Source: Synechococcus sp. BIOS-E4-1
GTDB lineage: Bacteria; Cyanobacteriota; Cyanobacteriia; PCC-6307; Cyanobiaceae
NCBI RefSeq assembly: GCF_014279995.1
Contig: NZ_CP047935.1
Coordinates: 62,001-126,000 of the forward strand
Direction: 5' to 3'
DNA: 64,000 nt
Shown here: positions 20,434 to 30,560 of the stretch, in pieces
Numbering within the stretch: position 1 is the stretch's first letter
How the letters are laid out: the number at the start of each line of letters is the position of its first letter
Made by a program: the position numbers and the translations under genes
Notes under the pieces: generated by a model
The model's input: the letters and a program-made list of their open reading frames with translations, nothing else
The model's database searches: none
Told to the model about the DNA's origin: nothing

Positions 20434-21660
20434 ATGACGTCAGTGCCTGGTGAACAGCGGCTTCCTGAACAGCGGCTTCCTGAACAGCGGCCCCAGACCA
20501 TCCAGCAGTTGTTGCGCGAGTGGCCACCGGGTTATGGCGGTGTTGAACGGGTGGCTCATGAATTGGCGATGGTCTGGGGAGGGGCGGTCTGGAGCCTGGA
20601 TGCGCAAAACCGCAGCCTGAGCGAGCACGACGCCATCCCTGCCCACTACCCGCGCAGACGACTGGCGCGCACGCCAGCCCTTGGACGTCTGGTCTTGCCG
20701 CTGCCTTCGCCTGAACTGTGGTCGTTGTTGCGTTCTGATCAGCCTCTGCATGGTCATCTGCCTTCCATCGGGGTGCTTCTGGTGCTGCTGCTCGCCCATT
20801 TGGGCCGCCCCCGGCGTCGTGTTACGGCGCACTGGCACTTCTTTTTCGAACCTGCTTCAGGCTTTAAGGGATGCTTTTTCAGCGTTTACCAGTGGCTGGC
20901 ACTCAGGGTTGTGTCCTGGCTTCCGGGGGTGATCACCACTTCGCCGTTGCTGAAAGCCGAATTGGTGCGTTGCGGTTGCCGGCCTGAACGCGTTGCGGTT
21001 CTGAGCTGTTGTCTCAGCCACGACCAGGAAGCTGCGGCACAAGTGGCGACCGGATCGATGTCTCAACCGCGAGCCAATCGGCCCATGCGGGTGCTGTTCA
21101 TCGGCCGCTTAGGCAGCTACAAACGACTGGATTGGCTGTTGCACAGTCTTGCCAGTGTCAAGGGCTCCTGGTCGCTGGATGTTGTCGGTGATGGGCCGCG
21201 GCGGGCTGAATTTGAAGCACTCAGTCGTGAACTGACTTCAACTCATCGTGATCGGGTCGTGCGATTTCATGGCCGCTTGTCGGAGGCCGACAAACTGACT
21301 CAGCTGCTGCAGGCCGATCTGCTTGTTCTGCCCTCGCAAAGCTCCAATGAGGCGTTTGGCATCGTTCAACTGGAGGCGATGGCTGCTGGTTTGCCCGCTC
21401 TCGCCTTTCAGCGTTGGCGTTCGGGTATGGGTTGGGTCTGTCAGCTGGCTGATCTCGACTGGTCTCAGACGCCGGAGGATTTGCCGCGGGTGCTGCAAAA
21501 GCTTGCTGATGACCCGGCTCTGCTGTGCCATCTCGGAGTGCAGGCGCGCCTTCGCTACGAGCAATTGTTCTGCCGCAGCATCTGGCTGGATCGGCTCAAC
21601 CACTGGAGCAAACCCCTGAATCGTTCCCAGACCCCGGTAGGCTTTCGGGTCCGAGGGTAG
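20434..21660 (+). CDS. GT4-type glycosyltransferase
   Basis: Retaining glycosyltransferase of GT-B fold, probably adding a sugar to a surface glycan or glycolipid. The N-terminal domain contains [15 protein letters not shown]; the C-terminal domain has [22 protein letters not shown], the nucleotide-sugar site [25 protein letters not shown], and ends near residue 395. The first 20 residues consist mostly of a tandem 5-residue unit EQRLP encoded by a 15-bp repeat. It lies directly upstream of secA, whose start falls 11 bp after its stop. Acting outside the main glycan cluster, its product may be a separate glycolipid; that is open. Confidence 0.88.
   Translation: MTSVPGEQRLPEQRLPEQRPQTIQQLLREWPPGYGGVERVAHELAMVWGGAVWSLDAQNRSLSEHDAIPAHYPRRRLARTPALGRLVLPLPSPELWSLLRSDQPLHGHLPSIGVLLVLLLAHLGRPRRRVTAHWHFFFEPASGFKGCFFSVYQWLALRVVSWLPGVITTSPLLKAELVRCGCRPERVAVLSCCLSHDQEAAAQVATGSMSQPRANRPMRVLFIGRLGSYKRLDWLLHSLASVKGSWSLDVVGDGPRRAEFEALSRELTSTHRDRVVRFHGRLSEADKLTQLLQADLLVLPSQSSNEAFGIVQLEAMAAGLPALAFQRWRSGMGWVCQLADLDWSQTPEDLPRVLQKLADDPALLCHLGVQARLRYEQLFCRSIWLDRLNHWSKPLNRSQTPVGFRVRG
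20451..20490 (+). repeat. 15-bp tandem repeat at the glycosyltransferase start
   Basis: The unit tgaacagcggcttcc occurs twice in full and once in part (20451-20490), encoding [14 protein letters not shown]. In-frame repeats of this kind can gain or lose units by slippage without breaking the frame. Confidence 0.93.
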
Positions 21661-21671
21661 TTGTCGACACC

Positions 21672-24527
21672 ATGCTCAAGCTCCTGCTGGGTGACCCCAA
21701 TGCCCGCAAGCTGAAGCGGTATCAGCCGATTGTTTCTGACATCAATCTGCTGGAGGAGGAGATCGCCCCGCTGACTGATGATGAGCTGCGCGCCAAGACG
21801 ACTGCGTTTCAGCAACGTCTGGCCGATGCCGGAAGCCTTGAGAATCAGCGCCCGATTCTCGACGAGATCCTGCCCGAGGCGTTCGCCGTGGTGCGCGAAG
21901 CCGCCAAGCGGGTGCTGGCCATGCGTCATTTCGATGTGCAGTTGATCGGCGGGATGGTCCTGCACGAGGGCCAGATCGGTGAGATGAAGACCGGCGAGGG
22001 CAAGACCCTGGTGGCCACCCTGCCCAGCTACTTGAACGCTTTAACGGGCCGTGGGGTTCACGTCGTGACCGTGAATGATTATCTGGCCCGTCGTGATGCC
22101 GAGTGGATGGGTCAGGTGCACCGTTTCCTGGGCCTTTCAGTGGGCCTGATTCAGCAGGATATGGCTCCTGCTGAGCGTCGCATCAACTATGGCTGCGATA
22201 TCACTTATGCCACTAATTCCGAGCTCGGGTTTGATTATCTGCGCGACAACATGGCCGCAGATATCAGTGAAGTGGTTCAACGCGAATTTCAGTATTGTGT
22301 GATCGATGAGGTCGATTCCATTCTGATTGATGAAGCCCGTACGCCTCTGATTATTTCCGGTCAGGTTGAACGTCCGCAGGAGAAATACCAGAAGGCTGCT
22401 GAGGTGGCATCAGCCCTGGCGCGTGCAGCTGAAATGGGCAAAGACGGTATTGATCCTGAGGGTGATTACGAGGTGGATGAGAAGCAGCGCAGCTGCACTC
22501 TCACCGATGAAGGCTTCGCCAAGGCCGAGCAGATGATCGGCGTCAATGACCTCTATGACCCTCAGGATCCCTGGGCTCACTACATCACCAACGCTCTCAA
22601 GGCCAAGGATCTGTTCACGCGCGATGTGAATTACATCGTGCGTGATGGTGAAGCGGTGATCGTGGATGAATTCACCGGTCGTGTGATGCCTGGTCGCCGC
22701 TGGAGTGATGGCCAGCATCAGGCGATTGAAGCCAAGGAAGAATTGCAGATCCAGCCTGAAACCCAGACGCTGGCTTCAATCACTTATCAGAACTTCTTCC
22801 TGCTCTATCCGCGACTGGCGGGCATGACCGGCACGGCCAAGACGGAGGAAACCGAGTTCGAAAAGACCTACAAGCTTGAAACCACGATTGTGCCTACCAA
22901 CCGGGTGCGTGCCCGTCAGGACTGGGTTGATCAGGTGTACAAAACTGAAGAGGCCAAATGGCGTGCGGTGGCGCAGGAGACCGCTGAGGTGCATCAGCAG
23001 GGCAGGCCCGTGTTGGTGGGCACCACCAGCGTTGAAAAAAGTGAGTTGCTGAGCTCCCTGCTGGCGGAACAGAACATTCCCCACAACCTGCTCAACGCCA
23101 AGCCGGAAAACGTGGAGCGGGAGGCTGAAATTGTGGCTCAGGCCGGTCGCTCCGGCGCCGTGACCATCGCCACCAACATGGCCGGACGTGGCACCGACAT
23201 CATCCTTGGCGGCAACAGCGATTACATGGCCCGTCTCAAACTGCGGGAGGTGTTGTTGCCCCGGCTTGTGCGGCCGGAAGAGGGGCATCGCCCGCCGGTG
23301 CCGCTGCAGCGCAGCACCGATGGTGGTGATGGCTTTGCAGCTAAAGCAGCGCCGGCTTCCGGGCCCCATGGCAGTGCCCCCAGTGAAGCCAAGGCCATCG
23401 GCAGCCTCTATCCCTGTCAGCTCACCGATTCAACCGACCAGGCTCTTGCCGGCTTGGCCAGGGATCTGGTCAAGGCCTGGGGCGACCGCGCTCTCAGCGT
23501 GATCGAACTGGAGGATCGCATCGCAACAGCTGCTGAGAAGGCTCCCACCGACGATGCCCAGATTGCGGCTCTGCGTGCTGCCATCGCCATGGTGAAGGCC
23601 GAATACGACGAGGTCGTGAAGCAGGAAGAAGGCCGGGTGAGAGAGACGGGTGGCCTGCATGTGATCGGTACCGAGCGTCATGAGTCGCGCCGTGTTGACA
23701 ATCAGCTGCGTGGACGCGCCGGTCGTCAGGGTGATCCAGGTTCAACCCGCTTTTTCCTCTCTCTGGGCGATAACCTGTTGCGCATCTTCGGCGGTGAGCG
23801 CGTAGCCGGACTGATGAATGCCTTCCGTGTGGAAGAAGATATGCCGATTGAATCCGGCATGCTCACCCGCTCTCTGGAGGGAGCCCAGAAAAAGGTGGAG
23901 ACCTACTACTACGACATCCGCAAGCAGGTGTTCGAGTACGACGAAGTGATGAACAATCAGCGCAAGGCGGTCTATTCAGAGCGCCGTCGTGTGCTCGATG
24001 GTCGCGAGCTCAAGAAGCAGGTGGTGGGCTATGGCGAGCGCACCATGAACGAGATCGTGGAGGCCTATGTGAATCCCGACCTGCCGCCCGAGGAATGGGA
24101 CGTGGCGCAGCTGGTGAGCAAGGTGCAGGAGTTTGTTTACCTGCTTGAGGATCTCAAGGCCGAGCAGTTGCAGGGTCTATCGATGGAGGAGCTCAAGGCC
24201 TTTCTGCAGGAACAGCTGCGTAACGCCTATGACCTCAAAGAGGGTCAGATCGAGCAGCAGCGTCCAGGCTTGATGCGTGAGGCCGAGCGCTTCTTCATCC
24301 TTCAGCAGATTGACACGCTGTGGCGTGAACACCTGCAGGCCATGGACGCCCTGCGCGAATCGGTGGGTCTGCGCGGTTATGGACAGAAAGACCCCCTGAT
24401 CGAATACAAGAACGAGGGGTACGACATGTTCCTGGACATGATGACCAACATGCGCCGCAACGTGATCTACTCCATGTTCATGTTCCAGCCGGCACCACCA
24501 GCTGCTCAGCAGACAGCCACCGCCTGA
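21672..24527 (+). CDS. secA: Preprotein translocase ATPase SecA
   Basis: Motor of the Sec export pathway at the plasma and thylakoid membranes. The 951-residue protein has [14 protein letters not shown] (Walker A region), [21 protein letters not shown] (DEAD-like), [15 protein letters not shown] and the arginine-finger region [29 protein letters not shown]. Between [14 protein letters not shown] and [23 protein letters not shown] there is an insertion of roughly 140 residues whose first part is low complexity. A similar insertion occurs in other cyanobacterial and plastid SecA. The C-terminal zinc-binding tail of E. coli SecA is absent; it ends [16 protein letters not shown] at 21672 was chosen because [21 protein letters not shown] is the family start. 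Confidence 0.97.
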   Translation: MLKLLLGDPNARKLKRYQPIVSDINLLEEEIAPLTDDELRAKTTAFQQRLADAGSLENQRPILDEILPEAFAVVREAAKRVLAMRHFDVQLIGGMVLHEGQIGEMKTGEGKTLVATLPSYLNALTGRGVHVVTVNDYLARRDAEWMGQVHRFLGLSVGLIQQDMAPAERRINYGCDITYATNSELGFDYLRDNMAADISEVVQREFQYCVIDEVDSILIDEARTPLIISGQVERPQEKYQKAAEVASALARAAEMGKDGIDPEGDYEVDEKQRSCTLTDEGFAKAEQMIGVNDLYDPQDPWAHYITNALKAKDLFTRDVNYIVRDGEAVIVDEFTGRVMPGRRWSDGQHQAIEAKEELQIQPETQTLASITYQNFFLLYPRLAGMTGTAKTEETEFEKTYKLETTIVPTNRVRARQDWVDQVYKTEEAKWRAVAQETAEVHQQGRPVLVGTTSVEKSELLSSLLAEQNIPHNLLNAKPENVEREAEIVAQAGRSGAVTIATNMAGRGTDIILGGNSDYMARLKLREVLLPRLVRPEEGHRPPVPLQRSTDGGDGFAAKAAPASGPHGSAPSEAKAIGSLYPCQLTDSTDQALAGLARDLVKAWGDRALSVIELEDRIATAAEKAPTDDAQIAALRAAIAMVKAEYDEVVKQEEGRVRETGGLHVIGTERHESRRVDNQLRGRAGRQGDPGSTRFFLSLGDNLLRIFGGERVAGLMNAFRVEEDMPIESGMLTRSLEGAQKKVETYYYDIRKQVFEYDEVMNNQRKAVYSERRRVLDGRELKKQVVGYGERTMNEIVEAYVNPDLPPEEWDVAQLVSKVQEFVYLLEDLKAEQLQGLSMEELKAFLQEQLRNAYDLKEGQIEQQRPGLMREAERFFILQQIDTLWREHLQAMDALRESVGLRGYGQKDPLIEYKNEGYDMFLDMMTNMRRNVIYSMFMFQPAPPAAQQTATA

Positions 24528-24652
24528 GGATGAGCGTCATGCGAGGCTTTCAAGGCTTCGAATGCATGTTTGTGTCAGCTGTTGGTGAGGGAGTGTTCCT
24601 TGCGAGCTGTAGTCTCCGTCTCTCCTGATCAGCCTGGTTCCGGAGTTGACTT

Positions 24653-25270
24653 ATGACGGCTGAAACTCTGAAAACCGTCTCTGGAGCATCGATTCAGGGC
24701 CCGTTGCTGATCACTCCCCAGATCTTTGGTGATCGCCGTGGCTATTTTTTTGAGAGCTGGAATGAGCGACGTTTCCGCGCCGAACTGATCGCTTCAGGCT
24801 GTTCTGCAGATGAGGCTCAGGCCCTCCGCTTCCGGCAAGACAACCACTCTCGCTCAAGTCGTGGTGTTTTGAGAGGCTTGCATTTTCAGTTACCTCCCGA
24901 GCCCCAGGGCAAGCTCGTGCGTTGCAGCTTTGGCAGCATTTTTGATGTGGCGGTTGACCTACGCATGCATTCCTCAACGTACGGGCAGTGGGTGGGAACG
25001 ACTCTCAGTGCCGACAACCACCAGCAGCTTTGGGTGCCAGTTGGTTTTGCCCATGGGTTTCTGACCCTCAGTGAGGTCGCTGAGGTGCAATACAAGGCCA
25101 GTGGTTTCTGGAACCGCGAGTGTGAACGCTCTCTGCGCTGGGACGATCCAGCCCTGGCGATTCAGTGGCCTCTGGAACAGCTCTCTGGAGCTGCACCCTC
25201 TCTCGCTGAAAAAGACGCCGAGGCTCCAAAATTGGTGGTCTTGGAAGCGGCAAACGAGGTGTTTGCTTGA
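24653..25270 (+). CDS. rfbC: dTDP-4-dehydrorhamnose 3,5-epimerase
   Basis: Third enzyme of dTDP-L-rhamnose synthesis (RmlC). The 205-residue cupin has GPLLITPQIFGDRRGYFFESWNE, the catalytic region HSRSSRGVLRGLHFQLPP, RCSFGSIFDVAVDLRMHSSTYGQW and VPVGFAHGFLTLSEVAEVQYK. ATG at 24653. It overlaps rfbD by 4 bp, so the two are translationally coupled. It is the first gene of the glycan island after secA. Confidence 0.96.
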   Translation: MTAETLKTVSGASIQGPLLITPQIFGDRRGYFFESWNERRFRAELIASGCSADEAQALRFRQDNHSRSSRGVLRGLHFQLPPEPQGKLVRCSFGSIFDVAVDLRMHSSTYGQWVGTTLSADNHQQLWVPVGFAHGFLTLSEVAEVQYKASGFWNRECERSLRWDDPALAIQWPLEQLSGAAPSLAEKDAEAPKLVVLEAANEVFA

Positions 25271-26178
25271 AAGTTCTGCTCACTGGTGCCAGTGGTCAGC
25301 TCGGCCAGGCGCTGATTGCATCCAAGCCTCCCCGGGTGCAGTTGATCAGCACGAGCCGCAGTGGAGGCCAAGGCCTGGAAGCTCTTGATCTGGCGGATCA
25401 CGATGCTTGCCAGAGAGCGGTGCAGGACCATCTCCCCGATTGGGTTCTCAATGCCGGTGCTTACACCGCTGTGGATCAAGCTGAATCGGAACCTGTGCTG
25501 GCGCAGGCCGTGAACGCGGGTGCACCGCGTGCTCTGTCGCAGGCCCTGGCCTCGTTTTGCCCAGGCGGTCGTCTGTTGCAGCTGAGCACGGATTTTGTCT
25601 TCAACGGAGAGCAGGGGCGTCCCTATCAAACGGATGAGCGCCCTGATCCCCTCGGGGTTTACGGCGCCACCAAGGCGTCTGGCGAACAGGCTGTGCGTGA
25701 GCTGCTGGGCACAGAAGGGGATGGCCGTGCCGCGATTTTGCGGACCAGTTGGGTGTACGGCCCGGTGGGACAGAATTTTTTGCTGACCATGTTGCGTTTG
25801 CACCAGCTGAAGTCAGAAGCCAAGGAACCGCTTCGGGTTGTTGCTGATCAGGTGGGCTGTCCTACCGCCACGTTTGGCCTGGCCCAGACCTGCTGGACTG
25901 TCATCGCCCGTCAGGCCGCTGGAATTCTGCATTGGAGTGATGCTGGTGCTGCCACGTGGTTTGACTTTGCCGTTGCGATTGGGGCTCAAGCCGCAGCACG
26001 GGGTCTGATCTCGTCAGCTGCTGAGGTGAAGCCGATTCGCACCAGTGATTACCCCACCCCAGCCCATCGGCCTGCGTATTCCTTGCTCGATGGCACGTCG
26101 ACTCACGAACGCCTGGGAGTGTCCCCCCGCCATTGGCAATCCATGCTTGATGAGGTGCTGGGGGAGCTCAATGAATGA
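25267..26178 (+). CDS. rfbD: dTDP-4-dehydrorhamnose reductase
   Basis: Last step of dTDP-L-rhamnose synthesis (RmlD). It is a short-chain dehydrogenase-like protein of 303 residues: the nucleotide loop is LLTGASGQLGQALI, then LNAGAYTAVDQAESEP, STDFVFNGEQGRPYQTDE, and the catalytic YGATKASGEQAV (YxxxK), then RTSWVYGPVGQNF. TTG at 25267 starts within the end of rfbC. The stop overlaps the next ATG by 8 bp, so rfbC-rfbD-sugar transferase are coupled. Confidence 0.96.
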   Translation: MKVLLTGASGQLGQALIASKPPRVQLISTSRSGGQGLEALDLADHDACQRAVQDHLPDWVLNAGAYTAVDQAESEPVLAQAVNAGAPRALSQALASFCPGGRLLQLSTDFVFNGEQGRPYQTDERPDPLGVYGATKASGEQAVRELLGTEGDGRAAILRTSWVYGPVGQNFLLTMLRLHQLKSEAKEPLRVVADQVGCPTATFGLAQTCWTVIARQAAGILHWSDAGAATWFDFAVAIGAQAAARGLISSAAEVKPIRTSDYPTPAHRPAYSLLDGTSTHERLGVSPRHWQSMLDEVLGELNE

Positions 26179-27520
26179 TCCCCGCACGCTGCTCGTGCGT
26201 GCGGTGATGTTCGACTGGCTCGGGCAGCTGTTGATTCTGGCGCTGGTGATGCTGTTCCCACGCCTGGCGGGGTTACCGAGTGATGGCATGACGTTGTTCA
26301 GCCAGACAGGCTGGTTGCTGTTCATGGTTTTGCTCTATCCAGCCCTGGGATGGTTGTTTGGCAGCTACACCGTGTTGCGCTGGCGCCGGCTGACATTGCC
26401 CGTGCTTTTGCAGCGTTTGCTGCTCACCGCTGTAGCGACACTGATGGTTGTTGCCATCGTTCGTTGGCTTTTGAACCCTGGAGTTGAGTTGTGGCTCGTG
26501 CATCGCAGGGTTCAACTCCTTTGGATGACAGGGGTCAGTGGCTGGGCGTTTGCGGTTCGGCTGGCGATGCGCCGTGGACTGTTGTTACCGGAATCACCTC
26601 GCTTGTTTTTGTTGGCGGAGCCCGATGAAATTGCGCAAGTCATGCGGGCCTGGAAACGCGTGCCTGAGCGCCAGAGACTCTGGCCTACGCAGCCTGAAGT
26701 GTTACTCGAACGGATGAAGCGAATGGACGAGCCTTTGCTGCTTGCGATCACTCCAGCGCTGCGTCAGCACTCTGAATTGCTGCCGCTACTGGAGTGCTCC
26801 GAGACCAGTGATCCTCGTGAAATTCGGATGTTGTCGCTGCTCAGCTTGTTTCAACAGCAGCAGGAGCGTTTGCCTCCAGCCTTTATCGGCCAGGACGGTC
26901 TGGCCTATGACGACCTTCCCTGGGCTGCCACCTTCAGCGTGCAGGCCCAGCTCAAACGCATGGCCGACCTGCTTGTGGCAGCAGCCCTGCTGCTGATCAC
27001 ATTCCCCTTCGTTGTGATCTCCGCCCTGTTGATCTGGATCGAAGATCAGGGGCCAGTGTTTTACACGCAGCAGCGCAGTGGCTGGCTGGGTCGCCCTTTC
27101 TGGGTGATCAAGTTACGCACAATGAGCGTTCAGCCCAGTCACGAACCGCCGTCCTGGACCAAGCCTGGAGACCGTCGGATTACATCCGTGGGTGGTTGGC
27201 TGAGACGGTTTCGCATTGATGAATTGCCTCAACTGTTCAATGTGCTCAAGGGAGAGATGAGTCTGATCGGTCCGCGACCTGAGCGACCAGAAATGGAGCA
27301 GGAGCTCGAACGACAAATCCCGCATTACCGAAAGCGCCACTGGATGCGACCGGGGTTGAGTGGTTGGGCTCAGGTCTGTGCTCCCTATGCAAGCAGTGTC
27401 GAAGACTCTGATCTCAAACTGTCCTATGACCTTTATTATCTTTTGAATTTCAGTACCTGGCTGGATCTTGTGATCCTGTTCCGCACTATCAAGACGGTGC
27501 TTAAAGCAGGTGGTCGCTGA
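26171..27520 (+). CDS. WbaP-type polyprenyl-phosphate sugar phosphotransferase
   Basis: Initiates a lipid-linked glycan by moving a sugar phosphate to undecaprenyl phosphate at the inner membrane. The C-terminal ~190 residues are a bacterial sugar transferase domain: KRMADLLVAAALLLITFPFVV (hydrophobic anchor), FYTQQRSGWLGRPFWVIKLRTM, RRFRIDELPQLFNVLKGEMSLIGPRPERPEME and the tail RPGLSGWAQVCAPYASS. The N-terminal ~250 residues have hydrophobic helices, partly like WbaP/PglC fusions, with a variable domain. ATG at 26171 overlaps rfbD by 8 bp. Which sugar it uses is not predictable. Confidence 0.92.
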   Translation: MNDPRTLLVRAVMFDWLGQLLILALVMLFPRLAGLPSDGMTLFSQTGWLLFMVLLYPALGWLFGSYTVLRWRRLTLPVLLQRLLLTAVATLMVVAIVRWLLNPGVELWLVHRRVQLLWMTGVSGWAFAVRLAMRRGLLLPESPRLFLLAEPDEIAQVMRAWKRVPERQRLWPTQPEVLLERMKRMDEPLLLAITPALRQHSELLPLLECSETSDPREIRMLSLLSLFQQQQERLPPAFIGQDGLAYDDLPWAATFSVQAQLKRMADLLVAAALLLITFPFVVISALLIWIEDQGPVFYTQQRSGWLGRPFWVIKLRTMSVQPSHEPPSWTKPGDRRITSVGGWLRRFRIDELPQLFNVLKGEMSLIGPRPERPEMEQELERQIPHYRKRHWMRPGLSGWAQVCAPYASSVEDSDLKLSYDLYYLLNFSTWLDLVILFRTIKTVLKAGGR

Positions 27521-27614
27521 TCGCTCAGACGATTCTCAGTGTTCAATCATATTTGGGTCACATCCTGCTCAAATCGTTGGTCTAGGTTGAAGTTAGAGAG
27601 TTTTAAATATCCTT

Positions 27615-28811
27615 TTGTCAAGTTATTTCCATCAGCATCAGTCATTAGGGCATCAGGCAGTTCCTGCTCAAGCAAGTGATCCCAGTGTTTTGAGTGGGCT
27701 TTCGATTGCTCCTGCACAATTAATCGATGAGTTGAGTGTCAGCATCACTCGCCGGGCAGTGGTAATTGACGGTTTTCTTGATTTCTACATGCAGTCTGCG
27801 GGCGGCGTTGTCAATGTATCGGGCGGAAGTTCGGGTGGGCAAGTGATTCAGTCTGTGCCCATTCCTTTGGTCGATCAAGAATTTGTTCGCTCGGTGATTG
27901 CAAGGCTTGATGCAATTATTGATCTGGATTTCCGTGTTGTTGATCGTGCCGCAGCCGCTGATATTGATCTTTTTTACGACACTGGCATTGATTTAGGTGA
28001 TCAAGAAACAACACTTGGTTTGGCGGTTTCATCCGGCCAAGATTGGGAGTTATTCGTTAACTACCCCCCACTCCAAGATGATGAAGCCTATCGTCGTTAT
28101 GTGTTTCTTCACGAGCTTGGGCACGCACTTGGCTTGGAGCATGCCTTCGATTCTTCCGATGGTGATGTTTCGCTAGGGATTACAGATCCATGGAGTAGTA
28201 ACTACCCAGAAGAAACTGTGATGGCTTATCGATCTCCATTGTTTGGGCAATGGCCCGATTTCTTTACTGCCAATGACCTCAATGCGTTGGCAGCCATTTG
28301 GGGGCCTGAGCAACAGCAATTATCAAGCTTGGGTGAAGCTCGTGAAGGTGGAGATTATTCAGAGGCCTTTCTTGGTGGTTTGGGTGACGACATGATCCGC
28401 TCCAAGGGCGGAGATGACATAGTGAGCGGTGGTTTAGGTGTTGATGCTTTATTTGCTGGTGATGGTGATGACTGGATCAATGGTGATCAGGGAGATGATC
28501 GCCTTGATGGCCAGTTGGGTGATGATTGGATTCATGGTGGCCTCGGCAATGATTGGTTGAATGGTGGATCAGGTAATGATTGGCTTTCAGGTGGTGTTGG
28601 TGCTGATGCATTTGTTCTGTCTGAGGGTTTCGATGTGGTGACAGATTTTGATTTTTTCTCTGGAGATCGTGTGCTGGTTGCTTCAGGATCAGAGTTCAGG
28701 ATTCTTCAAGTTGGGGCTGATTTGCAAGTTTCTGCTGATTTTGGTTCCCTGAACTTGCAAAATGTTGATAGATCGATGATTCCATTGTCTTCTCTGGTCC
28801 AGCAGATTTGA
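27615..28811 (+). CDS. M10-type metzincin protease with RTX repeats
   Basis: Probable secreted zinc protease of the serralysin-like kind. The zinc motif is HELGHALGLEH (H166, E167, H170, H176), followed by a Met-turn at M203 in ETVMAYRSP. Residues ~245-335 carry glycine/aspartate-rich RTX repeats (GGLGDDMIRSK, GDGDDWINGDQGDDRLDG, GGSGNDWLSGG) that bind calcium. The end is a hydrophobic and acidic tail. No signal peptide is seen, as expected for type I secretion. Start is TTG at 27615, weakly supported. It stands alone between rfbD-linked genes and rfbA, with long spacers on the downstream side and a more AT-rich codon choice than its neighbours. Confidence 0.85.
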   Translation: MSSYFHQHQSLGHQAVPAQASDPSVLSGLSIAPAQLIDELSVSITRRAVVIDGFLDFYMQSAGGVVNVSGGSSGGQVIQSVPIPLVDQEFVRSVIARLDAIIDLDFRVVDRAAAADIDLFYDTGIDLGDQETTLGLAVSSGQDWELFVNYPPLQDDEAYRRYVFLHELGHALGLEHAFDSSDGDVSLGITDPWSSNYPEETVMAYRSPLFGQWPDFFTANDLNALAAIWGPEQQQLSSLGEAREGGDYSEAFLGGLGDDMIRSKGGDDIVSGGLGVDALFAGDGDDWINGDQGDDRLDGQLGDDWIHGGLGNDWLNGGSGNDWLSGGVGADAFVLSEGFDVVTDFDFFSGDRVLVASGSEFRILQVGADLQVSADFGSLNLQNVDRSMIPLSSLVQQI

Positions 28812-29169
28812 TTTTATTTTTGACTGGTTGATTGGATGGTATTGGACTCATGAGTTGTGTTGTGTGGCTTGGTTTTTGGCTGCCCTGTCAGTCTTTCAGT
28901 TTTAAATGATGTGAGAGCTTGATATGTGACGTGATTTCAGATTCAGTGCTGGCACGTTGCCTTTGGACGACTTGTGACATGAGCGATGGATCAATGAGTT
29001 GGTCCAATGCAACAGATTTAAATGCACTTTAGAGTTGGTTCTCAATACTTTGAGATCATTGTTGGCTCACTTCTTCGATGGATAAAAATTAAGTGTCATT
29101 CACTTTCCAATCGATCCACTGATTTGTTTCTGGCTTCCATGCGGCCGTTGTTGTGGCAGTATTCATGCA
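28812..29169. other. 358-bp spacer between the RTX protease and rfbA
   Basis: AT-richer than the core genome. I see no plausible gene, RNA gene or strong hairpin with a T-run. It should hold the rfbA promoter, but no convincing -35/-10 pair was found by eye. Confidence 0.5.
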
Positions 29170-30090
29170 GTGAGGATGCATGGGTTGGCTCAGTCTCGAA
29201 AAGGCATCATTCTTGCGGGCGGTAGCGGCACCAGGCTGCATCCGATTACGAAGGCCGTCAGCAAGCAGTTATTGCCTGTCTACGACAAGCCTATGGTGTA
29301 TTACCCATTGAGCACTCTGATGCTGGCAGGGATCAGGGACGTGTTGATTATCACGACCCCATCAGATCAAGCGGCATTTCAGAGTTTGCTTGGTGATGGA
29401 CGTCAATGGGGTATGCGTTTGAGCTACGCGGTCCAGCCCGATCCGGACGGTCTGGCTCAGGCTTTCTTGATTGGCGCTGATTTTTTGGACGGTCATCCTG
29501 CAGCATTGGTGCTCGGAGATAACCTTTTCCATGGCCAGGATCTTGTGCCTGATGATTTATCTGATCAGGGTGCCACCGTTTTTGCTTATCCCGTGAGAGA
29601 TCCTGAGCGCTACGGGGTTGTTGATTTTTCTGCTGATGGACACGTCATCAGCATTGAGGAAAAGCCAGCAAGACCCAAGTCGCGTTACGCCGTGACTGGT
29701 CTCTATTTTTATGACAGCACTGTTGTTGATCGCGCCAAAAAGGTCAAACCCTCTGCCCGTGGTGAACTGGAGATCACGGATCTCAATCGTGATTATCTCA
29801 AGGATGGTTTGCTCAAGGTTGAGCTGATGGGTCGAGGGATGGCCTGGTTGGATACTGGAACCTGTGATTCTTTGCATGAAGCATCCAGCTATATCCGTAC
29901 ACTTGAGCATCGACAGAGTTTGAAAGTGGGCTGCCCTGAAGAGGTGGCCTGGAGGCATGGCTGGATTTCTGATGATCAGCTTCGGGCTTTGGCTGAACCT
30001 TTGAAAAAGAGTGGTTATGGCAATTACTTAATGCAGCTTCTGGAAAACGGATGCCGACCAGATTCAAAGGCAGGTCTCCTAGGAGTTTGA
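29170..30090 (+). CDS. rfbA: Glucose-1-phosphate thymidylyltransferase
   Basis: Makes dTDP-glucose, the first step to dTDP-L-rhamnose (RmlA). The 306-residue protein has [75 protein letters not shown] and [16 protein letters not shown], all diagnostic of RmlA. The start is GTG at 29170 or ATG at 29176; both precede [10 protein letters not shown]. It is separated from rfbB by 470 bp. All four rml genes lie on the same strand but not as one packed operon. Confidence 0.97.
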   Translation: MRMHGLAQSRKGIILAGGSGTRLHPITKAVSKQLLPVYDKPMVYYPLSTLMLAGIRDVLIITTPSDQAAFQSLLGDGRQWGMRLSYAVQPDPDGLAQAFLIGADFLDGHPAALVLGDNLFHGQDLVPDDLSDQGATVFAYPVRDPERYGVVDFSADGHVISIEEKPARPKSRYAVTGLYFYDSTVVDRAKKVKPSARGELEITDLNRDYLKDGLLKVELMGRGMAWLDTGTCDSLHEASSYIRTLEHRQSLKVGCPEEVAWRHGWISDDQLRALAEPLKKSGYGNYLMQLLENGCRPDSKAGLLGV

Positions 30091-30560
30091 GCTGATCATC
30101 AGCCACTGATATTTGCAAATCCACTGATATATGATCTGCTTCTAGAGAGTCGGGTAGAGCGAGCTTCCATTTGATTTTTTGAATTGGTTGATTGTTCGTT
30201 ATCCTTTGCGAATATGATGATCTGAATCGAAGTTGGTTTAATTTTTCTCGCTTTTGCGTGTTTGTTGCGGTAACTTTCTCGCAGGTTTAGATATTTTGGC
30301 ACTTGTTTTGATTGTCGATTCATTATTGCCGTCTGATATTATTGTGTAATATAAGGCTTGGATCGGCGCGCATGACATTCTCTATTTTTGCTTTGTAATT
30401 GTTGGCTTTGATTGTCTCACTTAAGCGGAGGGATGTGTTCTGCTTCGATCGTTGATTGGAAAATGGGTTGATTGGCGTTTGCAAAAGAAGTCAAGCTTGA
30501 ACAGCAGCTCGCCTTTCTGGGCATTTGGGGGTTTATCCTTCCATCAGGATTTGAATTGTG
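30091..30560. other. 470-bp AT-rich spacer between rfbA and rfbB
   Basis: Contains a short direct repeat of ccactgatat (about 30102 and 30121) and many T-rich stretches. No gene of convincing length or codon use is visible on either strand. An AGGA box at 30546-30549 lies at the end and serves rfbB. Confidence 0.5.

Noticed and set aside
24531-24632. A 33-codon frame after secA
   Set aside because: Too short, no conserved features, and it lies in the likely rfbC promoter region.
30091-30560. Possible small RNA or gene in the rfbA-rfbB spacer
   Set aside because: No stable hairpin with T-run, no coding frame of credible composition, only a short direct repeat.
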